From an uncultured Eubacterium sp. (GTDB lineage Bacteria; Bacillota; Clostridia; Oscillospirales; Acutalibacteraceae), in assembly GCA_944385025.1 (NCBI GenBank), contig CALWVQ010000015.1:1-43760 (forward strand): a stretch of DNA of 43,760 nucleotides, written 5' to 3'. This document shows, piece after piece, positions 31,136 to 41,012 of this stretch. Numbering within the stretch: the stretch's first letter is position 1; every line of letters begins with the position of its first letter. The notes beneath the pieces are model-generated. The model was not told where the DNA came from and ran no database searches. It saw only the letters and a program-made list of their open reading frames with translations. Position numbers and translations under genes: made by a program.

Positions 31136-32887
31136 ATGGAATTTTCAGCACAGTACAGAACAAAAACTATGGATAAATTCAGTGAAGCTGATATTGATGC
31201 AGACGTTAAGGTTGCAGGCTGGGTAGAGAATATACGCGACCACGGCGGCGTATCATTTATTGATCTTCGTGATATGTACGGCGTTATGCAGATAGTAATG
31301 CGTGATACGTCTCTTCTTGACGGTATTTCAAAGGAAGACTGCCTTTCAATTGAGGGTGTTGTTGAAAAGAGAGACGAGGATACAATCAACCCTAAAATCG
31401 CCACAGGTACTATTGAGGTGGAAGCAAAAAAGGTAACTACTTTGGGTAAAGTTCGTCAGCCTCTTCCTTTCGAAATTCAGACATCAAAGGAAACAAGAGA
31501 GGATAAAAGACTTCAGTACCGTTTTCTTGATTTGAGAAATCATAAAGTTAAGGACAATATAGTTTTCAGAAGTCAGGTTATTTCTTACTTAAGACAGGAA
31601 ATGACAAACATGGGCTTCTTGGAAATTCAAACTCCTATTCTCTGTGCTTCTTCTCCTGAAGGTGCAAGAGATTACGTTGTTCCAAGCCGTGTTCATAAGG
31701 GCAAGTTCTACGCTCTGCCACAGGCACCGCAGCAGTACAAACAGCTTCTTATGGTATCAGGTATAGATAAGTATTTCCAGATTGCTCCTTGTTTCAGAGA
31801 TGAGGACGCAAGGGCAGACCGTTCACCCGGTGAATTTTATCAGCTTGATTTTGAAATGGCTTTTTCAACACAGGAGGACGTTTTCAAAGTTGGCGAAGAA
31901 ATTTTAACAAAGACATTTAAAAAGTTTGCACCTGAAGGATTTGAGGTTACAGAAGCACCATATCCTGTAATCAGCTTTAAAGAGGCAATGCTCAAATACG
32001 GTACGGATAAGCCCGATTTGAGAAACCCACTTGAAATTATCGATGTAACAGAATTCTTCCAGAGATGTTCATTTAAGCCTTTCCACGGCCAGACTGTTAG
32101 AGCGATTAAGGTTCACGCTGAAATTTCAAAGGGCAAGCACGAAAAGCTTCTTAAATTCGCACAGTCAATAGGAATGGGAGGTCTCGGTTATCTTCTCGTT
32201 CAGGAAGATAAATCATATAAAGGTCCTATCGACAAGTTTATTCCCGACGATATGAAAACAGAGCTTGCAGATATTGCAAATCTTGAAGTCGGCGACACCA
32301 TCTTCTTTATTGCCGATGTTGAAAGCAAGGCGTGCGAGTATGCAGGTCAAATCAGAACAAAGCTTGGCGAAATGTTTGATTTGATTGAAAAGAATGCTTA
32401 CCGTTTCTGCTTTATTAATGATTTTCCAATGTTTGAGTATAAAGAGGAAGAAAAGAAAATCGGATTCACACATAATCCGTTTTCAATGCCCCAGGGCGGT
32501 CTTGAGGCTCTTAACGAAAAAGACCCTCTTGATGTTCTTGCATATCAGTACGATATTGTATGCAACGGCGTAGAACTTTCATCAGGCGCTGTTCGTAATC
32601 ACGACATTGATATTATGAAAAAAGCCTTTGAAATTGCAGGCTATGACGAAGAAGTGCTTAAGGAGAAGTTCGGAGCACTGTATACAGCGTTCCAGTTCGG
32701 CGCACCTCCTCACGCAGGTATGGCTCCCGGCGTTGACAGAATGTTAATGCTCCTCAGAAACGAGGAAAATATACGTGAGGTAATAGCTTTCCCGATGGAC
32801 GGCAAGGCACAGGATCTTATGTGCGGAGCACCAAACGAAATTACCGAACAGCAGTTAAGAGAAGTACACATTAAGCTTAGAAAATAA
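31136..32887 (+). CDS. aspS: aspartyl-tRNA synthetase, probably non-discriminating
   Basis: This 583-residue bacterial-type class II AspRS has an N-terminal OB anticodon-binding domain (about 1-110), the catalytic core with QAPQQYKQLLM, motif 2 FRDEDARADRSPGEFYQ, the bacterial GAD insertion (about 290-410) and motif 3 GMAPGVDRMLMLL. In the anticodon domain it reads NIRDHGG with His36, where discriminating enzymes have Leu (RRDLG). His is a known feature of non-discriminating AspRS that also charges tRNA-Asn with Asp. With gatCAB directly downstream this fits the indirect Asn-tRNA pathway. AAGGAG precedes the ATG. Confidence 0.95.
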   Translation: MEFSAQYRTKTMDKFSEADIDADVKVAGWVENIRDHGGVSFIDLRDMYGVMQIVMRDTSLLDGISKEDCLSIEGVVEKRDEDTINPKIATGTIEVEAKKVTTLGKVRQPLPFEIQTSKETREDKRLQYRFLDLRNHKVKDNIVFRSQVISYLRQEMTNMGFLEIQTPILCASSPEGARDYVVPSRVHKGKFYALPQAPQQYKQLLMVSGIDKYFQIAPCFRDEDARADRSPGEFYQLDFEMAFSTQEDVFKVGEEILTKTFKKFAPEGFEVTEAPYPVISFKEAMLKYGTDKPDLRNPLEIIDVTEFFQRCSFKPFHGQTVRAIKVHAEISKGKHEKLLKFAQSIGMGGLGYLLVQEDKSYKGPIDKFIPDDMKTELADIANLEVGDTIFFIADVESKACEYAGQIRTKLGEMFDLIEKNAYRFCFINDFPMFEYKEEEKKIGFTHNPFSMPQGGLEALNEKDPLDVLAYQYDIVCNGVELSSGAVRNHDIDIMKKAFEIAGYDEEVLKEKFGALYTAFQFGAPPHAGMAPGVDRMLMLLRNEENIREVIAFPMDGKAQDLMCGAPNEITEQQLREVHIKLRK

Positions 32888-32899
32888 CGAGGTTTTATT

Positions 32900-33187
32900 A
32901 TGATAAGTAAAGACGAGGTTTTAAAGCTGGCAAATCTTGCCCGTCTTGATTTTTCTGATGACGAGCTTGATAAAATAATGAAAGATATGGACGACATTAT
33001 CGCCTTTGCGGATACAATTAACAATTCTGTTGAGGGCGATGCCGATAAAATCAGAAACGTATCTAAATCAGCAACCCCTGCCGAAGATTTTAGAGAAGAC
33101 GAGGTTATGCCATCGCTTCCAAATGAAAAAATACTTTCAAACGTAAACGGCTCAAAGGGTATGTTCTGCGTAAAGGGAGGTATATAA
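32900..33187 (+). CDS. gatC: Asp/Glu-tRNA amidotransferase subunit C
   Basis: The 95-residue GatC tethers GatA and GatB in the amidotransferase. It opens with the typical ISKDEVLKLANLARLDFSDDE, contains the DMDDIIAFADTINN helix, and has the C-terminal FREDEVMPSL segment. It starts 13 bp after aspS with GAGG as ribosome site, and its stop abuts the gatA start with no gap, so translation is coupled. Confidence 0.95.
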   Translation: MISKDEVLKLANLARLDFSDDELDKIMKDMDDIIAFADTINNSVEGDADKIRNVSKSATPAEDFREDEVMPSLPNEKILSNVNGSKGMFCVKGGI

Positions 33188-34648
33188 ATGAGAGAGATTA
33201 TTGCCCCTTTATCAAAAATGCTTGCAGATAAGGAAATATCATCTGTTGAATTAACTCAAAAGTATATTTCTGCTATTGAAAACGATAACAAAAAATACAA
33301 TGCCTATGTTTCAACTACATTTGACAAGGCTTTGGAAAATGCTAAAACAGCAGACGAAATGATTGCAAAGGGCGAGTCAACCGCTTTAACAGGTATTCCT
33401 ATGACTTTAAAGGATAATATCTGTTCAGACGGCGACCTTACCACCTGTGCGTCAAAAATTCTTACAGGTTTTCGCCCTTACTATGATGCAACAGTTTGGT
33501 CAAAGCTTAAGGCACAGGGCGCAGTTATGCTTGGTAAAACTAATATGGACGAATTTGCTATGGGTTCAACAAGCGAAACCAGCGTTTACGGTGCGCCTCT
33601 TAACCCCAGAAACGTAAACCACGTTACAGGCGGTTCGTCAGGCGGCGGCGCTGCTGCTGTTTGCGCAAACCTTGCGCCATATGCTCTCGGTTCTGATACG
33701 GGCGGTTCTGTTCGTCAGCCTGCTTCATTCTGCGGTATCGTTGGCTTGAAGCCCACCTACGGTGCAGTATCACGTTACGGACTTATTGCCTACGGCTCAT
33801 CTCTTGACCAAATCGGCGTTATGGCAAATTCAGTTAAAGATACAGCCGTGGTATTTGATACAATTTCGGGTGTGGATCCTCACGACCAAACCAGCGTTGA
33901 TTTTGATTTCGGAAACATTTGCGAAAGTCTTGACGGTGTTGACGTTAAGGGACTTAAAATCGGTATTGCCAAAGAATATTTTGAGGGTATTAATCCTGAA
34001 ATTAAAGAGGCAATTGACAGCGCAGTTAAGTTTTTTGAGGATAACGGCGCAGAGATTATAGATATAAGTCTTCCTGTTTTGCAGCAGGCACTTCCTGTAT
34101 ACTACATTATTGCCTGTGCTGAAGCGTCGTCAAACCTTGGCAGATACGACGGTATCCGATACGGTTACAGACCCGATAACTTTAACGACGTTGAGGAAAT
34201 GATACTTAAAACAAGAACAGAGGGATTCGGCGACGAGGTTAAAAGAAGAATTATGCTTGGCACTTACGTGCTTTCTTCAGGCTATTATGACGCTTATTAT
34301 AAGAAAGCCTGCCTTCTTCGTGAAAATCTTATTGCAGATTTTGATGAGATTTTCAACACCTGCGACGTGCTGATTGCTCCAACTGCTCCTAATACAGCAT
34401 TTCCGCTTAATTACAAAGGCGCTTCACCTGTTGATATGTATTTGTCAGACATTGCCACAGTACCTATCAATATTACGGGTGTTCCTGCAATCAGCGTGCC
34501 TATTAAGAATGACAGCAATGAGCTTCCTATCGGTATGCAGATTATAGGTAAGAAGTTCAGCGAAAAAACTATTATGCAGACTGCTTATTTCTATGAGAAA
34601 AATGCAGACATTCAGGTTAAAGATTTTGAGGGAGGTGTAGTGCTTTGA
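33188..34648 (+). CDS. gatA: Asp/Glu-tRNA amidotransferase subunit A
   Basis: The 486-residue glutaminase subunit is an amidase-signature enzyme that frees ammonia from glutamine. The Ser-cisSer-Lys triad is visible in MTLKDNIC (Lys), VTGGSSGGGAAAV (cis-Ser) and SDTGGSVRQPASFCG (nucleophile Ser). The length is standard. Its ribosome site is GGAGG within the end of gatC. The stop TGA overlaps the TTG start of gatB. Confidence 0.96.
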   Translation: MREIIAPLSKMLADKEISSVELTQKYISAIENDNKKYNAYVSTTFDKALENAKTADEMIAKGESTALTGIPMTLKDNICSDGDLTTCASKILTGFRPYYDATVWSKLKAQGAVMLGKTNMDEFAMGSTSETSVYGAPLNPRNVNHVTGGSSGGGAAAVCANLAPYALGSDTGGSVRQPASFCGIVGLKPTYGAVSRYGLIAYGSSLDQIGVMANSVKDTAVVFDTISGVDPHDQTSVDFDFGNICESLDGVDVKGLKIGIAKEYFEGINPEIKEAIDSAVKFFEDNGAEIIDISLPVLQQALPVYYIIACAEASSNLGRYDGIRYGYRPDNFNDVEEMILKTRTEGFGDEVKRRIMLGTYVLSSGYYDAYYKKACLLRENLIADFDEIFNTCDVLIAPTAPNTAFPLNYKGASPVDMYLSDIATVPINITGVPAISVPIKNDSNELPIGMQIIGKKFSEKTIMQTAYFYEKNADIQVKDFEGGVVL

Positions 34649-36051
34649 GTTATGAATTAGTTTGCGGTATTGAAACACATATTGAGCTTGCAACTAAAAC
34701 AAAGATTTTTTGTAACTGTACTACACAGTTCGGCGGCGAGCCTAACACCCACTGCTGTCCTGTTTGCACAGGTCAGCCGGGAGCTCTTCCGGTTCTTAAC
34801 AAAAAAGTTATTGAGTATGCAGTTCGTGCAGGACTTGCAGTTCACTGCGATATAAACAATAACTCCCATATGGACAGAAAAAACTACGTTTATCCCGATT
34901 TGCCAAAGGCTTATCAAATTTCACAGTTTGACGAGCCTGTATGCGTAAACGGCTATATTGAACTTGACAGCGGCAAAAAAATAAGAATTGAGCGTATTCA
35001 TATTGAGGAGGACGCAGGCAAGCTTGTTCACGAAGACGGCTATACCTACGTTGACTATAACCGCGGCGGAGTTCCGCTTATTGAGATTGTTTCTATGGCG
35101 GATATTGCAACGCCCGAGGAGGCAAAGGAATACGCCGAAAAGCTTCAGCTTATTATGAGAAACGTGGGCGTGTCCGACTGTAAAATGCAGGAAGGCTCAA
35201 TGAGATGCGATGTAAACGTGTCTATTCACGAGAAGGGTGAGCCTTGGGGAACAAGGACAGAAATTAAAAATATCAACTCTCTTTCAAATATCGTTCGCGC
35301 AATGGAACTTGAAATTGAAAGACAGGAGGATATTCTTGATGCAGGCGAAAAGGTAATTCAGTCAACTATGCGTTACGACGCAAACAGCGATACTGTATAC
35401 GTTCTTCGTTCAAAGGAGAATGCAGACGATTACCGTTATTTTCCCGAGCCTGATATTTTAAGATTTTATATCTCACCGGAAATGGTGGAGGAAATCAGAG
35501 AGGGGCTTCCCGAACTTCCCGATGATAAGCTTAAGCGCTATCTTGCAATGGGTCTTCCCGAAAACAATGCAAGACTTATCTATAAGTACAGACATGTTAC
35601 TGCGTTTTTTGACAGTGCGGTGGATCAGGGCGCAAGTCCGTCAAATGTGCTTAATATGATAATCGGCACTATTTATGCTGCTCTTCAGACCGAAGAGGAC
35701 AAAGAAAACTTTAACATAAAGACTACTGCTTCACAGCTTGCGGCGCTTGTTAAACTTGTTGACGACAAGAAAATCCGTGCAAACAAGGCAAAAGAGGTGC
35801 TTGCCCAGATGCTTGAAAGCGGCAAAGACGTAACCGAGTATATTAAGGAAGAGGACCTTGCAGGACTTTCAGACGATGATTTAAGAAAAATCTGTCAGGG
35901 TGCCGTTGATGCTAATCCAAAGGCTGTCGAGGATATTAAGGCGGGAAAGGATAAGGCAATCAATGTAATGTTCGGATATGTTATGAAAAATTCGAGAGGC
36001 AAGGCAGACGTAAAAAAAGCAGAGCAGATAATAAGAGAAATTATCGGATAA
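34645..36051 (+). CDS. gatB: Asp/Glu-tRNA amidotransferase subunit B
   Basis: The 468-residue GatB phosphorylates and amidates Asp-tRNA(Asn) and/or Glu-tRNA(Gln). It opens SYELVCGIETHIEL, as the family requires. It has a four-cysteine zinc site (CNCTTQ and CCPVC), the YPDLPKAYQISQ motif and the C-terminal YqeY-like tail that binds the tRNA elbow (NPKAVEDIKAGKDKAINVMFG). The start is TTG at 34645 overlapping the gatA stop, with GGGAGGTG 7 nt upstream; no in-frame ATG exists nearby. It ends the operon, before a strong terminator. Confidence 0.95.
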   Translation: MSYELVCGIETHIELATKTKIFCNCTTQFGGEPNTHCCPVCTGQPGALPVLNKKVIEYAVRAGLAVHCDINNNSHMDRKNYVYPDLPKAYQISQFDEPVCVNGYIELDSGKKIRIERIHIEEDAGKLVHEDGYTYVDYNRGGVPLIEIVSMADIATPEEAKEYAEKLQLIMRNVGVSDCKMQEGSMRCDVNVSIHEKGEPWGTRTEIKNINSLSNIVRAMELEIERQEDILDAGEKVIQSTMRYDANSDTVYVLRSKENADDYRYFPEPDILRFYISPEMVEEIREGLPELPDDKLKRYLAMGLPENNARLIYKYRHVTAFFDSAVDQGASPSNVLNMIIGTIYAALQTEEDKENFNIKTTASQLAALVKLVDDKKIRANKAKEVLAQMLESGKDVTEYIKEEDLAGLSDDDLRKICQGAVDANPKAVEDIKAGKDKAINVMFGYVMKNSRGKADVKKAEQIIREIIG

Positions 36052-36063
36052 TAACATTATGGG

Positions 36064-36096
36064 GAGAGCGAAATTTTGTTTCGCTCTCTTATTTTT
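36064..36096 (+). terminator. aspS-gatCAB operon terminator
   Basis: GAGAGCGAAA (36064-36073) pairs with TTTCGCTCTC (36079-36088) around TTTTG, followed by T-rich sequence. Confidence 0.9.
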
Positions 36097-36122
36097 ATAG
36101 TTAAAATATACAAAAATAATTG

Positions 36123-36151
36123 TTGATATGCTTTGCCTTTTATAGTATAAT
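36123..36151 (+). promoter_or_regulatory. promoter of the GH3 gene
   Basis: TTGATA (36123-36128) and TATAAT (36146-36151), 17-bp spacing, 35 bp before the ATG. No operator palindrome is obvious. Confidence 0.75.
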
Positions 36152-36186
36152 GTTTATTGGTAAAAATTTGAGAGGAGCGTTTTTGG

Positions 36187-38682
36187 ATGAAACACCCTGA
36201 GATTATTGAAAAAATGACTTTGGAACAAAAGGCGGCTTTTGTTTCGGGTTATGACTATTGGCATTTGGAGGAAGCCCCTGAACTTGGACTTCCTAAAATT
36301 ATGATTACGGATGGACCTCACGGTCTGCGTAAGCAAAAGGGCAAGGATTATGTTGAGCCTGAAGGAGAAAAGAGCAAGGCTACTATCGGTCTTGGCAACT
36401 CTGTTCCGTCAACCTGTTTCCCTCCCGCTGCAACCTCTTCTTGCTCTTGGGACCCTGATCTTCTTGTAAAAGAGGGCGAGGCTATGGGCGAAGAGTGCCT
36501 GAAGGAAAAGGTTTCCACAATTCTCGGCCCCGGTACTAATATTAAGCGTTCACCTGTATGCGGCAGAAACTTTGAGTATTTCAGCGAAGACCCTTATCTT
36601 TCAGGTAAGTGTTCCGCCGCTATCATTAACGGTGTTCAGTCAAAGGGCGTAGGCACATCACTTAAGCACTTCTGCTGTAACTCGCAGGAGGCTTTCAGAA
36701 TGGTTGTCAACGAAGTTGTTGATGAACGTGCTATGCGTGAAATCTATCTTCCTGCATTTGAAATTGCTATCAAAGAGGCACAGCCTTGGACAGTAATGAA
36801 CTCTTATAATAAAATTAACGGCGTATACGCTTCACAGAATGCTCACACCCAGCAGGAAATCGCAAGAGGCGAGTGGGGATTCAAAGGCTTGTTTGTAACA
36901 GACTGGGGTTCATCAGTTGACCGTATTCCCGGTCTTATCAACGGCACAGACCTTGAAATGCCTTCATCAGGCGACCTTAACGCCAAAAAGATTATTGCCG
37001 CTGTTAAAGACGGCTCTCTTGATGAGGCTGTTCTCAACGAAAGAGTTGACGCTGTTGTTGACCTTATCGTTAAGTCAAAGCCTGCGCTTGAAAAAGAGCA
37101 TACATATGATGTTGACGCTCACCACGAAATTGCACAGAAAGTGGCAGAGGGTTCAATGGTTCTTCTTAAGAATGATGACGATATTCTTCCTCTTAAGAAA
37201 GGTCAGAAGATTGCAGTTATCGGCGAGATGGCAAAATCACCTCGTTTCCAGGGCGCAGGATCTTCAGTAATCAACACCACAAAGCTTTCAAACGCTTTTG
37301 ACAGCCTTAAAGAGCTTGGCGTTGATGTTACATATGCACAGGGCTATTACAAATCTGCCCCGACAAAGAAGGATAAGAACAGAACTCCCGAGCCTGAGCT
37401 TGTGGAGCAGGCAGTTGAAATTGCAAAAAAATCCGATGTTGCAGTAGTATTTGTAGGTCTTACAGAAGAGTTTGAGGGCGAGGGATACGACAGACTTGGT
37501 ATCTTTATGCCTGATAATCATAATGAGCTTGTTGCTAAAATCGCACAGGCAAATCCAAACACAGTAGTAGTTCTTGCAGGCGGTTCAGTTGTTACAATGC
37601 CTTGGCTTGACAAGGTTAAGGGACTCCTTAATTCAGGTCTCGGCGGTCAGGCAGGCGGCAAGGCTGTGGCAAATATCCTTACAGGTGCAGTTAACCCGTC
37701 AGGTAAAACAACAGAAACTTATCCTGTTTCATTTGAGGATAATCCTACTTTCGGCAATTATCCGGGCGGTCCTGTAACAAGTGAGCACAAAGAGTCTGTT
37801 TATATCGGTTACAGATATTATCAGGCTGCCAAGAAAGAGGTTGTGTTCCCATTTGGTTACGGACTTTCATATACAAAGTTTGAGTACAGCGACCTTAAAC
37901 TTTCTGCAGACAGCATTAAAGATACAGATACATTAACAGTATCATTCAAAATTAAAAATGTCGGCGACGTTGACGGCGCCGAGGTTGCACAGATTTACGT
38001 AGCAGATAAGGAAAGCACAATTTACCGTCCTGTTAAGGAACTTCGCGCATTTAAGAAAGTATTCCTCAAAGCAGGCGAAGAAAAAGAAGTTACCATCGAG
38101 CTTTCAAAGAGAGCATTTGCTTTCTTTAACGTTAATATTAACGATTGGTGCGTTGAAACAGGTGAGTTTGATATTCTTGTTTCTGCATCCTGTGAGGATG
38201 TTAAACTTACTGCTACAGTAACAGTAACATCAACAGTTGACTGCGAAATTCCTGATTACAGAGCAGTAGCTCCTAATTATTATAACGATGTTGCGAATAT
38301 TACACGCGACGACTTTGCAGGTGTTTACGGTGAGCTTCCAAGCCCTGAAATCGACCCTACAAAGAAAATTGACATTTACTGTTGTCTCAACGATGCAAGA
38401 CATACAAAATGGGGCGGTAAAATCTGCAACCTTATCGAAAAACTTATGTCAGGTATGGGTTCTGACGCTAACGGCGACGGTAAGATGCTTGCCGCTATGG
38501 CAACTCAAATTCCAATCCGTAACTTCATTGCAATGTCAATGGGCGCTTTCTCAAAGGAGCAGGCAGAGGGACTTCTCAAAATACTTAATGACGACGAGTC
38601 AAGTTTTGCAGGATTTAATGCAATTTTCTGGCGTTTGGGCGCAACTATTGCAAAGCTTCCAAAACTTCTCAGCTCAATCTAA
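36187..38682 (+). CDS. GH3 family beta-glucosidase with C-terminal extension
   Basis: The 831-residue enzyme hydrolyses beta-linked glycosides, probably cello- or xylo-oligosaccharides after import, as it lacks a signal peptide. The (beta/alpha)8 domain begins ITDGPHGLR, contains KHFCCNSQE and has the nucleophile D239 in FVTDWGSSVDR. The sandwich domain starts near residue 325 (VLLKNDDDILPL, GAGSSVINT, with acid-base region EFEGEGYDR). An FnIII-like domain lies at about 575-675. A further 148 residues after about 684, ending LGATIAKLPKLLSSI, are not part of the usual GH3 plan and look helical. Ribosome site GAGGAG; single-gene unit. Confidence 0.93.
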   Translation: MKHPEIIEKMTLEQKAAFVSGYDYWHLEEAPELGLPKIMITDGPHGLRKQKGKDYVEPEGEKSKATIGLGNSVPSTCFPPAATSSCSWDPDLLVKEGEAMGEECLKEKVSTILGPGTNIKRSPVCGRNFEYFSEDPYLSGKCSAAIINGVQSKGVGTSLKHFCCNSQEAFRMVVNEVVDERAMREIYLPAFEIAIKEAQPWTVMNSYNKINGVYASQNAHTQQEIARGEWGFKGLFVTDWGSSVDRIPGLINGTDLEMPSSGDLNAKKIIAAVKDGSLDEAVLNERVDAVVDLIVKSKPALEKEHTYDVDAHHEIAQKVAEGSMVLLKNDDDILPLKKGQKIAVIGEMAKSPRFQGAGSSVINTTKLSNAFDSLKELGVDVTYAQGYYKSAPTKKDKNRTPEPELVEQAVEIAKKSDVAVVFVGLTEEFEGEGYDRLGIFMPDNHNELVAKIAQANPNTVVVLAGGSVVTMPWLDKVKGLLNSGLGGQAGGKAVANILTGAVNPSGKTTETYPVSFEDNPTFGNYPGGPVTSEHKESVYIGYRYYQAAKKEVVFPFGYGLSYTKFEYSDLKLSADSIKDTDTLTVSFKIKNVGDVDGAEVAQIYVADKESTIYRPVKELRAFKKVFLKAGEEKEVTIELSKRAFAFFNVNINDWCVETGEFDILVSASCEDVKLTATVTVTSTVDCEIPDYRAVAPNYYNDVANITRDDFAGVYGELPSPEIDPTKKIDIYCCLNDARHTKWGGKICNLIEKLMSGMGSDANGDGKMLAAMATQIPIRNFIAMSMGAFSKEQAEGLLKILNDDESSFAGFNAIFWRLGATIAKLPKLLSSI

Positions 38683-38687
38683 TGTTT

Positions 38688-38722
38688 ATGCCGAAACGGT
38701 TTACCGTTTCGGCATTTTTATT
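38688..38722 (+). terminator. intrinsic terminator after the GH3 gene
   Basis: A perfect 12-bp stem (38688-38699 with 38704-38715), TTTA loop, T-run. Confidence 0.9.
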
Positions 38723-38783
38723 CATAGTATAAAATAAACTAATGTGTTGCAGGTAATAATTGTATTTTAGTGGCATTTATCCA

Positions 38784-38812
38784 TTGAAAAAACATTTATT
38801 GTAATATATAAT
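38784..38812 (+). promoter_or_regulatory. promoter of the purE operon
   Basis: TTGAAA (38784-38789) and TATAAT (38807-38812), 17-bp spacing. The 30-bp leader is too short for a purine riboswitch. Confidence 0.7.
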
Positions 38813-38841
38813 ATATCTAATAAAAAATTAAGGAGAGTATT

Positions 38842-39339
38842 ATGAAAAAGGTTGCTATTATAATGGGTTCAGACAGCGATTTGCCTGTTGTAACTCCTGC
38901 AATTAAGCAGTTAAAAGAACTTGGTATTGAAACAGAGGTTAGGGTAATGAGCGCCCACCGTACTCCTGAGGAGGCAAATGCCTTTTCTTCTTCAGCAATA
39001 GAAAACGGTTTTGGTGTTATTATTGCCGCAGCAGGTATGGCTGCTCATTTGGGAGGAGTGCTGGCGGCTTCAACAACACTTCCTGTTATCGGTATTCCTT
39101 GTTCTGCGAAAGTCCTTGACGGTATGGATGCAATGCTTGCAACCGTAATGATGCCTCCGGGAATTCCTGTGGCAACAGTAGGGGTAAACGCTGCTAAAAA
39201 CGCAGCAATTCTTGCAGCTGAAATCATTGCAGTAGGCGATGACGGACTTATGAAAAAGCTTCAGGATATGAGAAAAGAAATGGCACAGCAGGTGCGTGAT
39301 AAGGATAAGGCGCTTCAAGAAAAGTTAAAGGAGATATAA
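38842..39339 (+). CDS. purE: N5-carboxyaminoimidazole ribonucleotide mutase (PurE)
   Basis: The 165-residue PurE carries out carboxylation or carboxyl transfer to make CAIR in purine synthesis. It has the MGSDSDLPV phosphate motif, [12 protein letters not shown] with the catalytic His, and [11 protein letters not shown]. These are class I features, which normally require PurK to supply N5-CAIR; no purK is seen in this window. AAGGAG precedes the ATG. It is first in a five-gene purine operon. Confidence 0.95.
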   Translation: MKKVAIIMGSDSDLPVVTPAIKQLKELGIETEVRVMSAHRTPEEANAFSSSAIENGFGVIIAAAGMAAHLGGVLAASTTLPVIGIPCSAKVLDGMDAMLATVMMPPGIPVATVGVNAAKNAAILAAEIIAVGDDGLMKKLQDMRKEMAQQVRDKDKALQEKLKEI

Positions 39340-39343
39340 AACT

Positions 39344-40381
39344 ATGGAAAAAAGCTTCAGCGACAGCTATGCAGCAGCAGGCGTTGACGTAACTGCAGGT
39401 TATGAGTCTGTTGAACTTATAAAATCTCACGTTAAAAGAACAACCATTCCCGGCGTACTTGGCGGTATCGGCGGCTTCGGCGGTATGTTTGAACTGCCTT
39501 GGTCAGATTATAAAAATCCTGTGCTTGTTTCAGGTACGGACGGCGTAGGTACAAAAATCAAACTTGCTTTTCTTATGGATAAGCACGATACAGTAGGTAT
39601 TGACTGTGTTGCAATGTGTGTAAACGACGTGGCTTGTTCAGGTGCAAAACCTTTGTTTTTCCTTGACTATATTGCTTGCGGCAAAAATTATCCCGAAAAA
39701 ATCGCACAGATAGTTGCAGGCGTGGCAGAGGGCTGTGTTCAGTCAGGCTGTGCTCTTGTGGGCGGCGAAACTGCGGAGCATCCCGGCTTAATGCCTGAAG
39801 ATGAATATGACCTTGCAGGCTTTACCGTTGGTATCGGTGAAAAGGATAAGCTTGTGTCAGGTGAAAACCTTAAAGCCGGCAACGCTCTTATCGGTGTAGC
39901 GTCATCAGGCGTACATTCAAATGGCTTTTCGCTTGTAAGAAAAGTGTTTAATATTAATGAAAAAACTATTGCAGTTCATTACGACGAACTGGGCAAAACT
40001 CTTGGTGAGGAGCTTATCACTCCAACAAGAATTTATGTAAAACCGCTTCTTGCTCTTATGGACAAGGTTGAGGTAACAGCAATAAGCCATATTACAGGCG
40101 GCGGATTTTATGAGAACGTTCCACGTATGCTTAAGGACGGTTTTACAGCTGTTATTGAAAAAGACAAGTGCTTTAAAAAGCCTATCTTTGATTTAATCGC
40201 TAAAACAGGCAATATTCCTGAAAGAGATATGTATAACACATTTAATATGGGAACAGGACTTGTAATTGCAGTTGACGCCGAAAAGGCTGACGAGGCTGTA
40301 AGAATACTTAATGACAGCGGCGAGCAGGCAAAAGTAATCGGCGAAATCAAATCAGGCGAAACAGGTGTAGAATTGGTATGA
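39344..40381 (+). CDS. purM: phosphoribosylformylglycinamidine cyclo-ligase (AIR synthetase)
   Basis: The 345-residue PurM closes the imidazole ring of AIR with ATP. It begins [16 protein letters not shown], then shows [59 protein letters not shown] and [12 protein letters not shown], all PurM hallmarks. The start is 4 bp after purE. Its stop TGA overlaps the purN start, giving coupled translation. Confidence 0.97.
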   Translation: MEKSFSDSYAAAGVDVTAGYESVELIKSHVKRTTIPGVLGGIGGFGGMFELPWSDYKNPVLVSGTDGVGTKIKLAFLMDKHDTVGIDCVAMCVNDVACSGAKPLFFLDYIACGKNYPEKIAQIVAGVAEGCVQSGCALVGGETAEHPGLMPEDEYDLAGFTVGIGEKDKLVSGENLKAGNALIGVASSGVHSNGFSLVRKVFNINEKTIAVHYDELGKTLGEELITPTRIYVKPLLALMDKVEVTAISHITGGGFYENVPRMLKDGFTAVIEKDKCFKKPIFDLIAKTGNIPERDMYNTFNMGTGLVIAVDAEKADEAVRILNDSGEQAKVIGEIKSGETGVELV

Positions 40382-41001
40382 TGAATATAGCGGTTTTTGT
40401 TTCAGGTGGAGGAACAAATCTTCAGGCGCTGATTGACGCTGAAGACAGAGGCGAGATTAAAAACGGCAAAATTGTTTTTGTTCTTGCCAGCAACGAAAAT
40501 GCCTATGCTCTTGAAAGAGCAAAAAAAGCAGGTGTTGAAAGCGCCGTAGTTTCCCGCAAAGCTTTTGACAGTAAAGAGGCTTATGACAAGGCAATACTTG
40601 AACAGCTTGAAGATAAAAATATCGACTTAATAGTGCTTGCAGGTTTTTTGTCAATTTTAGGTGAAGAGCTTATAAGTAAGTACAGAAACAGAATTATTAA
40701 CGTTCATCCCAGCCTGATACCTCTTTTCTGCGGTGACGGTTTTTATGGTAAAAAGGTGCATAAAGCTGTGCTTGAAAGCGGAGTAAAGGTAACAGGCGCA
40801 ACTGTTCACTTTGTAAATGAGATAACAGACGGCGGGGCAATTATTCTTCAAAAGGCCGTTCCTGTTGAACAGGGGGATAACGAGGATATTTTACAGTACC
40901 GTGTAATGCGTCAGGCAGAGTGGGAGATTTTGCCTAAAGCAGTTTCCCTGTTTTGTGAAGGCAGAATTAAAATAAACGGTAATAAAACAGAGATAGTTTA
41001 A
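40378..41001 (+). CDS. purN: phosphoribosylglycinamide formyltransferase (PurN)
   Basis: The 207-residue enzyme transfers formyl from 10-formyl-tetrahydrofolate to GAR. It has the [13 protein letters not shown] phosphate loop, LAGFLSILG, the catalytic [12 protein letters not shown] (Asn and His) and [16 protein letters not shown] (catalytic Asp region). Two ATG codons stand in tandem at 40378 and 40381; the first overlaps the purM stop, and either could be used. There is no strong ribosome site of its own, in keeping with coupling to purM. Confidence 0.95.
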   Translation: MMNIAVFVSGGGTNLQALIDAEDRGEIKNGKIVFVLASNENAYALERAKKAGVESAVVSRKAFDSKEAYDKAILEQLEDKNIDLIVLAGFLSILGEELISKYRNRIINVHPSLIPLFCGDGFYGKKVHKAVLESGVKVTGATVHFVNEITDGGAIILQKAVPVEQGDNEDILQYRVMRQAEWEILPKAVSLFCEGRIKINGNKTEIV

Positions 41002-41012
41002 GGAGATTTTCA

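Noticed and set aside
38716..38841. A purine riboswitch upstream of the purE operon
   Set aside because: The promoter lies only 30 bp before the ATG, and no purine aptamer pattern is visible in the leader.
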